In this document: in pieces, positions 11,496-22,000 of the stretch
How positions within the stretch are numbered: the first letter of the stretch is position 1
Layout of the letters: every line of letters starts with the position of its first letter
Assembly: GCF_900169365.1 (NCBI RefSeq)
Contig: NZ_FXZH01000005.1
Coordinates: 1-64,000 of the forward strand
Direction: 5' to 3'
Length of the DNA: 64,000 nucleotides
DNA from: Brevibacterium sp. 239c
GTDB taxonomy: Bacteria; Actinomycetota; Actinomycetes; Actinomycetales; Brevibacteriaceae
Notes under the pieces: generated by a model
Seen by the model: only the letters and a program-made list of their open reading frames with translations
What the model was told of the DNA's origin: nothing
Database searches by the model: none
Program-made: the position numbers and the translations under genes

Positions 11496-11530
11496 ATGTA
11501 TAACTATACCAGCACATTAAATTATATGCA
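11496..11530 (-). promoter_or_regulatory. argC promoter with candidate ARG boxes
   Basis: The short AT-rich gap between argC and the divergent oxidoreductase gene holds two imperfect dyads. One is GTATA-N2-TATAC immediately before the argC ATG, overlapping the -10 TATAGT. The second is GCATATAATTTAATGTGC. Size, AT-richness and about one-turn-plus spacing resemble paired ArgR operator half-sites. Repression here would also affect the start region of the divergent gene. The identification rests on pattern and on argR being in the operon. Confidence 0.5.
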
Positions 11531-11539
11531 GGAGGCGTG

Positions 11540-12514
11540 ATGACCCAGGCTATTCAGGCGATGCGAGCAGGTGGACCCGAGGTTCTCGAGTTCAATGAGG
11601 TCGATACCCCTCAGCCCGGTCCTGGTGAGGTTCTCGTCAACGTCGCGGCCGCGGGCGTGAACTTCATCGACACCTACCGCCGTTCGGGCACGTACCCGAT
11701 GAGCTACCCGCACATCGTCGGGTCTGAGGGCACCGGTCACATCGCCGAGGTGGGCGAAGGTGTCGAGAGCTTCTCCTCTGGCGATCGCGTCGCCTGGCAC
11801 GAGGGCCCGGGGTCGTACGCGACCCAGGTCGTCGTCAAGACCGATAACCTGCTGCGCGTGCCCGAGGGTGTGAGCACCGAAGTTGCCGCCGCAATGCCGC
11901 TGCAGGGCCTGACCGCTCAGTACCTGGCCACGAGCTCGCATGAGATCAAGCCCGGCCATACTGCGCTTGTCCATGCCGGTGCCGGCGGGGTCGGACTGCT
12001 GCTCACCCAGATCATCAAGCACCTGGGCGGCAACGTCATCTCGACCGTGAGCACCGAGGAGAAGGCTGAGCTGGCGCGCAAGGCCGGAGCCGATGAGGTG
12101 TTCCTCTACGGCGGGGGCGTCGACGTCACCGCGAAGGTCAGGGAACTCACCGACGGCGAAGGCGTCGAGGTCGCTTACGACGGAGTCGGCAAGACCACCT
12201 TCGATGCTTCGCTCGCTTCGCTGAAGCCACTCGGCTCGATGGTGCTCTTCGGTGGAGCCTCGGGTCAGGTGCCGCCGTTCGATATCCAGGGGCTCAACGC
12301 ATCGGGCGGAATCTTCCTGTCACGGCCGTCGCTGGCTTGGTTCGTGCGGTCGTCAGAGGAGCTGGCGAAGCGCTCATCCATGCTGTTTAACGGCATCGAG
12401 CACGGTTGGCTGAACTTCCGGGTGGGTGCGACGTTTGCGTTGGCGGAGGCTGCGGATGCCCATCGTGCGCTTGAGGGACGGGAGACGACCGGGAAGGTTG
12501 TGCTGACGGTGTAA
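11540..12514 (+). CDS. Zinc-independent NADPH:quinone oxidoreductase (MDR family)
   Basis: The protein has 324 residues. The N-terminal GroES-like domain begins GGPEVLEFNEVDTP, and the Rossmann NADPH site is HAGAGGVGLLLTQI, the quinone-oxidoreductase signature of QorA-type enzymes. No zinc-binding cysteine cluster is seen. ATG at 11540 is preceded by GGAGG at four bases; the GTG three bases earlier is too close to that site. It probably reduces quinones or enals with NADPH in the cytoplasm. It is divergent from argC and is the last core gene before the accessory island. Confidence 0.9.
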   Translation: MTQAIQAMRAGGPEVLEFNEVDTPQPGPGEVLVNVAAAGVNFIDTYRRSGTYPMSYPHIVGSEGTGHIAEVGEGVESFSSGDRVAWHEGPGSYATQVVVKTDNLLRVPEGVSTEVAAAMPLQGLTAQYLATSSHEIKPGHTALVHAGAGGVGLLLTQIIKHLGGNVISTVSTEEKAELARKAGADEVFLYGGGVDVTAKVRELTDGEGVEVAYDGVGKTTFDASLASLKPLGSMVLFGGASGQVPPFDIQGLNASGGIFLSRPSLAWFVRSSEELAKRSSMLFNGIEHGWLNFRVGATFALAEAADAHRALEGRETTGKVVLTV

Positions 12515-12752
12515 TCCTAACTGTTTAATTTGATCTGCCAGCAGTACCTAGATTTAACGTCCAAATCTGGGTTCAGCTTGAAACTTGCATCCGACTGGGA
12601 CAGCATCACAAGAATGTCAAACTCGCCCCGGGGTTCGATGCCGAAGCTGACGCAAAACTTGGTTTGACTGATACGAGTACTCGAGTGCAGATCTCTGGGT
12701 GGTTTCAAGATGTGGCCGGAAGGTTACGTGGGACAGATCTTAAGGAGCACTC
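12515..12752. other. Left edge of the accessory island, no recognised gene
   Basis: This stretch is visibly less GC-rich than the genes to its left. A 63-codon minus-strand frame (12517-12708) has no ribosome site and no recognised similarity. I read it as degraded DNA at the border of the acquired region. Confidence 0.4.
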
Positions 12753-13045
12753 ACAAGCAAGACCACCACCAAGAAGAAGTACACCCAGATGTTTAAGGAC
12801 GGACCCGTCAAGTTTTTTCTCACCGCTGATATGCCGATCACTCACGTCTCGTCGAGCGTTGGCGTGAAGGCGACGACTCTGGGCAACTGGTTCAAGAAGC
12901 ACCGCTAAGAGATCTCAGAGAGTTTCGACACCGGGCGGCAGGAGACCGTATCCGCCGCTGAGCATCAGAGGGTCGTGGCCGAGAACGCGAATTTGTGAAG
13001 CACGGATTCGAGTTTCTGGGAAAAGTCAATCTTCCCAGGAACTCG
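12753..13045 (+). pseudogene. IS3-family orfA transposase relic
   Basis: In frame from 12756 the DNA encodes SKTTTKKKYTQMFKDGPVKF, then a stretch with PITHVSSSVGVKATTLGNWF. This is the N-terminal helix-turn-helix of IS3 orfA proteins. An AAGGAG site at 12742-12747 precedes codon ACA (12753-12755), which stands exactly where an ATG should be. A TAA follows WFKKHR. The frame then resumes with EHQRVVAENANL, a stop, and a shifted frame reading EFLGK, matching the leucine-zipper end of orfA. No orfB is recognisable downstream. It is a dead remnant. Confidence 0.8.
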
Positions 13046-13392
13046 TCGTCTTGTTTGAGTTCGAAGTCGCCGCAATCGGGGTAACTCTGCCGGCGCGCCC
13101 TCACCTACCGGCCCCGTCGATACCCCTTGGCCTTGTCAGCACTGCTTCTCGCCTTTGCCCCAGGTACCCAGGGACTAGTTTCTCGATACAAATCTCGCTG
13201 GCCATTGACGCGATCAAGCAACCGGCACCAAAGACCAAAGTCGCGGCGTCACGCCGGTACTAGGGCGCGAACGTACGACGCTGCTCCTTGCTCTCTAAAA
13301 TGCTGAGCGTCCTTCCATCGGGTTACTACTCCCTCAGCACTTTGGGCGCGACCCGGAAATGACGAAACAATACAATTCGTTTGTCATCGCCA
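13046..13392. other. Gene-free stretch between IS3 relic and res
   Basis: No frame here has a ribosome site or recognisable motifs. It could hold the rest of the vanished IS3 element and the 3' untranslated region of the restriction operon. A possible weak stem (AATGCTGAGCG ... CTCAGCAC, about 13300-13341) lies between them. Confidence 0.35.
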
Positions 13393-16300
13393 CTATCCCG
13401 CGACTAGCTGCATCAACTCGGAGTAGTCGGTGACGACATCGTAGGTAACGTCCTGGCCGTTCTTCTTGTTCAGTGACGCGAAAAACTTACGGGCACACTC
13501 AATCTTGGCGTTTTCAACTCCCTTAAGCTGAAGCGTTGATAGCGAACCCTTCGTCTCGGCGACGAAATAGACGTGCCTGACACTGTTTTCGATGAAGGCG
13601 ATTGCCCAGTCGGGATTGTAGTCACCGACGGGTGTCGGAATGAAGAACCCGCGTGGCAATTTAGCATAAACCGCGACCTCCTTGCTGGCATCCAGCTCGG
13701 TGACGAACGATTGCTCGATCTTGGAATCGGTGACGACGTAGTCGTAGATGTGCTTCGAGAGCTTGTTGCCAGCGTGGGTGAGGTCTTGCTTTGTTTGGTT
13801 CTCCGTGAAGATGGCGGATTCGAATCGGTCGTCCAACGCGTCATAGGTCAGGTGCTCGACAATCACAGTCGCCTTCTGTTCATTGATCAACCGCGCAGCC
13901 TCCGTGATGAACTGTTCAGGATTGCGACGAAACTTCGCGAACGTACCTGGCTGCACCCCGTGTAAAATCACCGCGGCGGTGCGGCGGGTGAGTTTTGTCT
14001 TCTCCGCGATCTCGCCGAGAAGGTCATACTTCACCTGCGAGCCCACGCTGACCGATTCTGTATAAGTCTGAGTACTCGACACGTCAAAGCCGGAACCGCT
14101 GTTGAGCTCATCGGACTCCAGCTGATCGCGTTGTCGACCGGTCTGAACAACGTACTGCATCGAATCGACATGCAGGTGCGTGTCGAGATTCGCAATAGCC
14201 TTTCGGATCAGCTCATCGGAGTCGAACTCAACCTGGTAGACCGCCTTATGATTGATCTTTCCCCACAAGGCTTGAAACTCCTTCTTGGCAAAGTTTGCCG
14301 CGTTGAGCGGAATTTTCTTGGGCTTGCGGCCGTCCACGAGGTCTGGCACCTCGATATAGAGCGCGTCAACGAGAGGCCAAATGAAGTCGATCACCGGACG
14401 GAGTACTTCCGAAGTGGGACCTGTGAGCTCTCCGGATTCCCTCGCCAGTTTGTATGCGTCGGAAATCGTGTCATCGTCGTTGAGATAATCGTTGCGGATT
14501 AGGTACTTGTAGAGTGCCTGTGCGACGGCTTCTTCGACAACGGACTCGCCATCAGGAGTCCGGATCGTTTTGCCGGTGAAATACTTGATGCTCGCCTTCC
14601 GAGGACGCGCTGCAAGGGACTCGGAGATCTCCTTCTGCAGACCAGTTACGAACTCAGTGTAGGACTCATCAGTGACAACCGTCAGCTCATTGATGTCGTG
14701 CACGGTGATCTCGTTGTCCATTCGTTCACCTTGTTGATCAACCGCCAATCGCAGACCACGGCCGATCTCCTGACGGCGGGACACCATGTTGTCGCTCTTC
14801 TTGAGCATCCCCATCACGAATACGTTCGGGTTGTCCCATCCTTCGCGTAGTGCCGAGTGCGAAAAGATGAAGCGGACAGGCTCTGTAAACGACAGTAGAC
14901 GTTCCTTGTCCTTAAGTATCAGGTCGTACGCACTTGTGTCCGTGGACTGCCCCTTGTCTTCGCCTCGGCCCGAGACCTTGCCGTCAATCTGTTGCCTAGT
15001 TTTTTTGTCGATCGAGAAGTAACCCTCGTGCACCTGCCAAACCTCGTCGCGACGGAGGTATGCCTGGTACTTCTCGGTGGCTTCGTCGATAGCCAACTCG
15101 CCGAGCACATCTGCCCGAATCGCGACGTATTCTTCCTCGAAGACGCGAGCGTAGTCGCCTAGCGTGTCCTCGCGGTCGTAATCCCGGTATTTGCCGACCT
15201 CGTCGATGAAGAACAGGGACAGCGTCTTGATGCCCTGACTGAACAGCTCACGTTCCTTGTCCAGATGCGCGCGGATGACTTCTCGAATCTGGATACGACG
15301 CTTCGTGTCCTCAGTCACGTCGCGGTCAGCTAGTTGACCCGCAACGACAACATCGCCGTTGCTTAGCTCGATCACGTCGCGGTTGGCATCAACTTCGGTA
15401 AGGAAGAGTCCTTTGTAGGCCTCGATCCCGTTCGACACATCGTGCAGATTCACGCCGGCGTCGAGGCGTTTCACTTGCCGCTTGATTCCTGACTGAGTTT
15501 GTACCTCGATCTCAACCCGAGCGCGTGGCTTCGCTCCGTTGGCGATCTCGATGTAGTCCAAGTAGAGGTAGGCCGTCGTGCCGGCCAAACCCTTGACAGT
15601 AATTCCGCGCACAGCGATCTTCTTCACAAGCTTCTCGTTGTAGGCGTCCAGGGCATCGAGACGGTGCACCTTAGTGTGCTCGGCCTTGTGCGTCGCCGAG
15701 TAGCGGAGCATCATCAGCCCGTTGAACCGCGACAGAGCAGCAAGCGACTTGGGGGCACCTATCTTCTGCGGCTCGTCGATAATCACAACCGGACGATTAG
15801 CCGCGATCACGTCGATCGGCTTCCGCGACTGGAAATCGTCAAGAACGTCGTAGATACGCCGGTTGTCCTTGCCCGTTGCATTGAAGGCTTGGATGTTGAT
15901 GATCATCACCTGCACCCCAGCGTCGGAGCTGAACCGCTCCAGTTCATGTAACTGGGAGGAATTGTACACGAACGATCGCGGCTTGGTACCGTACTGCTGC
16001 TGGAAGTGCTCAGCGGTCACGTCGAACGTCTTCTTCACTCCCTCGCGAATCGCGACAGACGGCACGACGACAATGTACTTCGACCAGCCGTACCGCTTGT
16101 GCAGCTCCATGATCGTCTTGATGTAGACATAGGTCTTGCCTGTACCGGTCTCCATCTCGACATCGAGATTCGGTGCGCCCGGAGCCGCCTTGCTATCAAT
16201 CAACGCGGCCGAGAGAGGGAGATTGCGGGAACGCTGGATTCTCTGGACGTTCTCCAGGAGCTGCGGACCAACGAGAGCGATTTCGGCGTTCCGTAATCCC

Positions 16301-16470
16301 GAATCGGGGTTGTCGTTCGTCTCGAACAGCGCAGGCGTGACAGTGAGTCTTGCTTGACCCGGGTCAATCCGGTAGGAAACCCCATCTTGCTTAGGCTGTC
16401 CGTCGAAAACTACGACCACCGAGTCTACGGCGTCGGTCTGGTATTGCTGAACCTTAAACTGAAGTTTCAT
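13393..16470 (-). CDS. Type III-like restriction subunit (Res), helicase-nuclease
   Basis: This 1025-residue protein starts MKLQFKVQQYQTDAV like type III Res proteins. Superfamily 2 motor motifs are Walker A METGTGKT (106-113), Walker B DEPQ (232-235, the type III form of DEAD) and a motif VI-like stretch after HSALREGWDNPN. Near the C-terminus, NPDWAI followed by YFVAETKG fits a PD-(D/E)XK nuclease core. It would translocate or switch on DNA and cut when bound with Mod at unmethylated sites. The ATG at 16470 is chosen over the GTG just before it. It starts five bases after the mod stop and is the last gene of the operon. Confidence 0.9.
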   Translation of the reverse strand: MKLQFKVQQYQTDAVDSVVVVFDGQPKQDGVSYRIDPGQARLTVTPALFETNDNPDSGLRNAEIALVGPQLLENVQRIQRSRNLPLSAALIDSKAAPGAPNLDVEMETGTGKTYVYIKTIMELHKRYGWSKYIVVVPSVAIREGVKKTFDVTAEHFQQQYGTKPRSFVYNSSQLHELERFSSDAGVQVMIINIQAFNATGKDNRRIYDVLDDFQSRKPIDVIAANRPVVIIDEPQKIGAPKSLAALSRFNGLMMLRYSATHKAEHTKVHRLDALDAYNEKLVKKIAVRGITVKGLAGTTAYLYLDYIEIANGAKPRARVEIEVQTQSGIKRQVKRLDAGVNLHDVSNGIEAYKGLFLTEVDANRDVIELSNGDVVVAGQLADRDVTEDTKRRIQIREVIRAHLDKERELFSQGIKTLSLFFIDEVGKYRDYDREDTLGDYARVFEEEYVAIRADVLGELAIDEATEKYQAYLRRDEVWQVHEGYFSIDKKTRQQIDGKVSGRGEDKGQSTDTSAYDLILKDKERLLSFTEPVRFIFSHSALREGWDNPNVFVMGMLKKSDNMVSRRQEIGRGLRLAVDQQGERMDNEITVHDINELTVVTDESYTEFVTGLQKEISESLAARPRKASIKYFTGKTIRTPDGESVVEEAVAQALYKYLIRNDYLNDDDTISDAYKLARESGELTGPTSEVLRPVIDFIWPLVDALYIEVPDLVDGRKPKKIPLNAANFAKKEFQALWGKINHKAVYQVEFDSDELIRKAIANLDTHLHVDSMQYVVQTGRQRDQLESDELNSGSGFDVSSTQTYTESVSVGSQVKYDLLGEIAEKTKLTRRTAAVILHGVQPGTFAKFRRNPEQFITEAARLINEQKATVIVEHLTYDALDDRFESAIFTENQTKQDLTHAGNKLSKHIYDYVVTDSKIEQSFVTELDASKEVAVYAKLPRGFFIPTPVGDYNPDWAIAFIENSVRHVYFVAETKGSLSTLQLKGVENAKIECARKFFASLNKKNGQDVTYDVVTDYSELMQLVAG

Positions 16471-16475
16471 CACGG

Positions 16476-18359
16476 TCAGATCGCCTTCACGTCAGTGGAC
16501 GGCGAAATCTCGCGGAAGACCTGCTCCGCATTAATTCGTTCAGCATCCGAAGCGAATCCGGAGTCAAGGAACACCGCCCGAAGCGGCTCACGCTTCGCGA
16601 GCGCGCGCACCAACTCTGGGCTCACATCGTCATCAAAACACGCGACGAGTGCTTCGTCCTCGACCACGAAGACCTCATGCCCTTCGACCTTCTCAACTGA
16701 CACGAACATCGTCACCTCGAGCCCCCAGTCGAGGAGAATCTGGAAGAGCAGGTCTTCGCCGGTGCGATCGCTCTTAATGCTGTCTTCCAAAACCGACAAC
16801 GTCTCTTGATCTGTTCCATCGGGCGTGCGGAGAACGTCGAGCTTGTTGGTGGTGTCAACTCTCAGGCTCCGAAATCCTACGTCGATATGCTCGGCATCCA
16901 AGGTGGGATCGTCGACGATTTCCCTGCCAGCGCGACGAAGGCGCTCAACGGAGAAGTCCGCGAGTGTTGCAAACTGCTCTGATGCTGGGGCAACCGGTTC
17001 GTTCAATTGCACCAGGATGAAGCGACGGTTCCCTCCATCCTCGGCATTTTGTTGCATTACAGCGTCGCCGGTGGTGGCAGAGCCCGCAAAGAAGTCGAGA
17101 ACAATATCCTCGGACTCAACTGAGGTTGCCAACTGAAGCATGCGCCGCACGAGCCGAGTAGGTTTGGGGGTCGAAAAGACCAGATCCGAGGAGTCGGAGT
17201 GCATGCGGGCGATCAATTCTTTTTTTGCTTCTTGGTTGTGGCCGACCTCAGAGTACGGCCAGAAGGTCTCAGCCACGCGACCTTGCTTCACTTCTGACAG
17301 GAATCGCTTAATTGCCGGACGATTCGAGCCATTTTTCCCGAACCAGACACGTCCGTCGGCGACCATCTCCTCATATCGGTCCTTCGTATAGAGCCAGGCT
17401 CGACCGGGCGGAGGACTGAAACTATGCCCGGCGGGGGTAACTAGTTTATAGAACTGGCTCGCTGTTGCGTGGCCTGAGGCCGCAGTTGCATCGGTCGACT
17501 TCCAGCGGCCCCGAGGATCATTGTCCGGATTCTTATAGGCTTTGTCCTGCTCCTCCGTCCTCGGAAGCAAGTTCGAAGCCCAGTCGGCACCATTTCTTGC
17601 ATATACGTGAACATAATCATGCACCGATGCGAATTGGGTCGCACTATTCATAGGCGAATAGACTTTCTCCCAGATGACGGTGGCCAAGAAGTTCGAAGCC
17701 CCAAAGATTTCGTCAAGCATCTGCTTCAGAGCCGCCGATTCGTTGTCGTCAATCGAGACAAAAACTACACCGTCGTCCGTGAGAAGGTTGCGCGCGAGCT
17801 TCAAACGCGGGTACATCATGGTGAGCCAATCCGTGTGGAAGCGTCCGTTTGACTCAATGTTCGCCACCAACCTATTACCGAGTTCGTCCGTCTGACCAGA
17901 TGCTGCGAGATAGCTGTCGTTATCCTGCGCATAGTCATCCGGGTACACGAACCGGTCGCCACCCGTGTTGTACGGCGGATCGATGTAGATCAGCTTGATC
18001 TTGCCGAGATAGGACTCCTGGATTAGCTTCAGAGCGTCGAGGTTGTCACCCTCGATGAAGAGGTTCTTCGTCGTGTCAAAGTTGACCGAAGCTTCTCTCA
18101 CGGGACGGAGCGTCTTGGCGATGGGTGCGTTCGCAGCGAAGGCTGCGGCTCGCTTGCCTGGCCAGTCGAGCCGGTAACGCTCCTGCGGCCCTTCGACGAC
18201 GTGGTCTGAGAGTTCTTGCCGCAGGAGGTCGAAGTCGATGGCCATCTTGCTGTTACCGTCGTCGTCGATGCTCTCAGTAACGACGGTTGGAAACAGCTCG
18301 GCGAGCTTGTCAATATTGGCATCGGTCAAATCGGGCGACGTCATTCGGAGCTTGTTCAC
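16476..18359 (-). CDS. Type III-like adenine DNA methyltransferase (Mod)
   Basis: This 627-residue beta-class amino-methyltransferase has DPPY (127-130, in IYIDPPYNTGGD) before the AdoMet motif FAGSAT (424-429), the order found in type III Mod proteins. The stretch between them (about 230-400) would carry the target-recognition domain. The motif fits N6-adenine methylation; the target sequence cannot be read from the protein. The GTG start follows GAGGT and lies three bases after the DUF4391 stop. It forms one transcription unit with the helicase, DUF4391 and res genes. Confidence 0.92.
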   Translation of the reverse strand: MNKLRMTSPDLTDANIDKLAELFPTVVTESIDDDGNSKMAIDFDLLRQELSDHVVEGPQERYRLDWPGKRAAAFAANAPIAKTLRPVREASVNFDTTKNLFIEGDNLDALKLIQESYLGKIKLIYIDPPYNTGGDRFVYPDDYAQDNDSYLAASGQTDELGNRLVANIESNGRFHTDWLTMMYPRLKLARNLLTDDGVVFVSIDDNESAALKQMLDEIFGASNFLATVIWEKVYSPMNSATQFASVHDYVHVYARNGADWASNLLPRTEEQDKAYKNPDNDPRGRWKSTDATAASGHATASQFYKLVTPAGHSFSPPPGRAWLYTKDRYEEMVADGRVWFGKNGSNRPAIKRFLSEVKQGRVAETFWPYSEVGHNQEAKKELIARMHSDSSDLVFSTPKPTRLVRRMLQLATSVESEDIVLDFFAGSATTGDAVMQQNAEDGGNRRFILVQLNEPVAPASEQFATLADFSVERLRRAGREIVDDPTLDAEHIDVGFRSLRVDTTNKLDVLRTPDGTDQETLSVLEDSIKSDRTGEDLLFQILLDWGLEVTMFVSVEKVEGHEVFVVEDEALVACFDDDVSPELVRALAKREPLRAVFLDSGFASDAERINAEQVFREISPSTDVKAI

Positions 18360-18362
18360 GGA

Positions 18363-19028
18363 TTACCTCTGCTGTTTCAGTTGTGTTTGCTTCGTCTTGA
18401 GTATTCGGCGCAGATCAATCTTGCGATTGAGCTGTGGCTCGGTGCGGAGTCTCCGTTCCAGAACGGCGATCTCACGCTCGAGCATTCGCACGGCGCTCAG
18501 TCTGTCGGCTACCTCCGACATCTCCTCGTCGGGCCGCAACGTCACTGGGATCAGTGGCTCCAAGAGTGCCCCGTAGAGGGCAGGTAGCGAGACGGCTACT
18601 GGGAGTGGGTGCCGCTCTGCACCTGCGGCTTGCCAGCCGGTTGTGTAGTAGGAGCTGAGCTTCGGAGTCCCTGCCCCGAGCCGCTTGTGTGCCGCGACCA
18701 ACCGCACCTGTGGCTCAGCATCGAGTGTGCGTGCGATCTCGAAGATGATCGGGTACTGGATAGCCTTGTCGATCGCAGTCAACACTAGGTCCGAAAGATC
18801 GTCCTTCTTGACGTCGAGCCGGAAGACCTGCACCTCGGGAACAGCGTCATTTCCGGACAGGTTGATGGTGGATTCCGCGAGCTTGTACGCCCACGTGATT
18901 CGCTGCACATCTGAGACGAAACGGTCGCGCACGGCCTTACTCACATTGGCTTTCTCGTAGAATTTCTCTTTGGGGACGCGTCGTTCGAACTTGGCCGCGA
19001 CAGGCCATTTGTATAGAAGGTCGGCCAT
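18363..19028 (-). CDS. DUF4391-domain protein of the restriction operon
   Basis: This 221-residue protein starts MADLLYKWPVAAKFERRVPK, typical of DUF4391 proteins as I remember them. The last 55 residues (from about EEMSEVADRL) are highly charged and helical and look like a coiled coil, suggesting it bridges partners. No catalytic motif is seen. The ATG at 19028 is preferred to an in-frame start at 19067 because homology begins there and it lies just after the helicase stop. The family tends to occur between a helicase gene and a type III-like mod gene, as here. Its biochemical role is unknown to me. Confidence 0.75.
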   Translation of the reverse strand: MADLLYKWPVAAKFERRVPKEKFYEKANVSKAVRDRFVSDVQRITWAYKLAESTINLSGNDAVPEVQVFRLDVKKDDLSDLVLTAIDKAIQYPIIFEIARTLDAEPQVRLVAAHKRLGAGTPKLSSYYTTGWQAAGAERHPLPVAVSLPALYGALLEPLIPVTLRPDEEMSEVADRLSAVRMLEREIAVLERRLRTEPQLNRKIDLRRILKTKQTQLKQQR

Positions 19029-19035
19029 ACGTTGC

Positions 19036-22000
19036 TCACTCAACCTGATTCGAATCGACGATCGCAATGAACGCTGTCAGCTCGAAGTTGTCCAGGCCAG
19101 CGATGGTCCGGGTGAGCGCGGTGGTACGCCCACCGGTGAAAAGGCTGTCGATGTCGCGCTCTTCTGCAACATTGATAATTGAATGGATCGCGTCGGTTAG
19201 AAGCTCCGAGTACGTATCCATCCTCGCGCCTTCAGCCGTGGCGGAGTTGAAGGTCCTCACGACCGCCGGCACGGGTTCCTCACGCGGCCGGCACCCGGCG
19301 CGCAGCAGGTCGAGGAGATGCTTGGCCTCGGTGTGGTCTGCGACCACCTCGCCCTGATCATCGAGATAGACGAGGTAGTGCGGATGGAGGCGGTTACCGC
19401 GGTTCATCTGCTCGTCGGCGTTGACGTTGCGGAGGGCGAAGATCGCCCCGGGCACGAGTCCCGTGTCCGGGTCCGCGGGGATAACGCCGTGTAGCCCCTT
19501 GGGCACGGCCGCGAGGTCACCATATTCCTTGATGTAGCCGAGGAGGTCCATCCGGAAATCATTGAGTCCGAGGTCGGTGATAGAGACACCGGTACGGACA
19601 TCTTCCAGCTCGATGACTTCATCTTGTAGTTTACGGAGCTGTTCCTTACGGAAGGCGGCGTCGGAGTCTTCAAGTGTGAGAACGTTGTCATCGGCCGTCC
19701 CGGCGAGGTCGGCAATTACCATCCTGGACTCAACACGCACTTTGAGGTTGATGTACTCATCCAACGAAATGTCGGGCCAGAAGTTGACGAGTTGGATGCA
19801 ACTGTTCTGGGAGCCGATCCTGTCAATACGCCCGAACCGCTGGATGATCCGTACAGGGTTCCAGTGGATATCGTAATTGATCACGTAGTCGCAGTCCTGC
19901 AAGTTCTGGCCTTCACTGATGACGTCAGTCCCTATCAGAACGTCCAGTTCCTGGGCCTCATTCGGCATCGTCAGGTGACGCTGCTTCGACTGTGGCGAGA
20001 ACAACGCCATGACCTGCTGGAAGTCGTAGCCGGTGCCAAGTGTGGTCTTCGCGCCGTGGCTGCCGCCCGTGATGACAGCTGCTTCCAATCCCGCTAGAGA
20101 GAGGCTTGAAGCGAGTTCACGGTAGAGGTAGTTGGCGGTATCTGCGAAAGCAGAGAACACCAACACCTTGCGGTTTCCAGGATTGATCGGATGCTGCGCT
20201 TTGTGCTGGATCAACTCTTTGAGCTTGCGGAGCTTCAGGTCGTGTTCGGGCGTAATCTTGTGCATTTCATCGAGAAGTGCCCGCAGCGTCTCACGGTCGC
20301 TCCACAGGTCCCGCTGCCATGACTCGATGTCAAGGTCGTGGAGGTCGATCTTGATCTTCTCGCCGACTGCGATCGCTTCGATGTTCGCGTCGTCCTCTTC
20401 GTCAATATCGAAGTCGAGCCCGGCGAGGTCCGGCGCGATGTCTGCCAAGAATCCGGTGTGGCTGCTAATACGGCCAAGGGAGTGGGCCACGGATTCTTCA
20501 ATCTTCGTCAGCGTCAGCCGAAAAGCCTCGACCGAACTTTCCAGCCGTTTGAGAAGGTTCACAGTCATAAGCTTCTTCAGCCCTTGCTCACGACCAGCCT
20601 GTCCCAAGTTGGCGCGGGCGGTGCCGACAGTGACGTTGTACCGCTCTTCGTACTTTGCACGTCGGCTCGCGAACACATACTCCAGCGGTGCATATACCGC
20701 GAGAGTGAGGGATTGGAGCCGCTCAAAGATGTCGTTGAAGCTGGGTGCTTTCGGGAGGTCGGTGAGTGACTGGTGGATCGACAGTGGATCGAGCCGCTCC
20801 GGGAACGCTCCGATCTCGGTCGTGTCATAGAACGCCTGTATGTGCTTACGGGATCGTGCGATGGTGACCGAGTCCAACAGCTCGAAGAAATCGAAGTCGA
20901 GCATCTGTAGGATGCGATCGGTTGTGCGCTGCGCCGAGTCGAGTTTGGACCACTCGTTAAACACCCGTTGAGCATCGGAGAAAACCTTCTCAACCGTCGT
21001 GGAGAGGTTCAGGTGCTGTGCGAGGTTTTCCGACTCGCCCTCGTACGCGAGCTGGAGTTGGTTCTTCAAATCGTTGAAGCGGTTGTTCACCGGGGTAGCC
21101 GAGAGCATCAATACCTTCGTGTTAACGCCCTCGCGGATGACTTGCCGCATCAGCCGCTGGTAGCGCGATTCTTTCTCCTGCGCATAGTCGGCGTTACGGA
21201 AATTGTGGGACTCATCAATCACAACGAGGTCGTAATTGCCCCAGTTGATTCGATCCAGGCGCAATCCAAGGGATTCGCCTTTAGTTCGGGACAAATCCGT
21301 GTGGGCAAGGACGTCGTAGCTGAACCGATCTGCGGCGAAGATGTTTGTCGTGAGATTGGCGTTGTAGTTCGTCCAGTTCTCGGCGAGCTTTTTCGGGCAC
21401 AGTACGAGCACGGACTTATTGCGCAGTTCGTAGTATTTGATCACAGCCAAGGCCGTGAATGTCTTACCGAGGCCGACTGAGTCGGCAAGGATGCAACCGT
21501 TGTAGGTCTCCAGCTTGTTGATGATCCCGGTCGCAGCGTCGTGCTGGAAGTTGTACAGGCTCTGCCACACTTTGGTGTCTTGGTATCCAGTGCGGTCGTT
21601 CGGCAGCACGTCCTCGCTAATATCGTCGAGGAACTCTGAGAACAGATTATAAAGTATAAGGAAGTAGATACGAGCGGGTGGGTTCTCCGCGTACACGCTG
21701 GATATGTGATCATGGACGCTCTGAGTGACATCCTCGAGTTGTGCAGAGTTCGCCCAAATCTGGTCGAAAAGTTGCATGTACTGGGCCGTCATGGGCGCAT
21801 CGTCCACTCGGTGCACTATGTTCGAGACCGCGTTTCCACGCTCATAACCGAGGTCGGCTGTAGTAAACCCCTGTAGTGGCAAGTACGCTACCCTGTCATC
21901 AACTACGGCGAACTGCTGCATCGGACTACCGGTCGCATTCGACCGGAATGTGACCTTGCCACGCACCCACTCCGCACACTCACGTGCTATCGCGCCTTGG

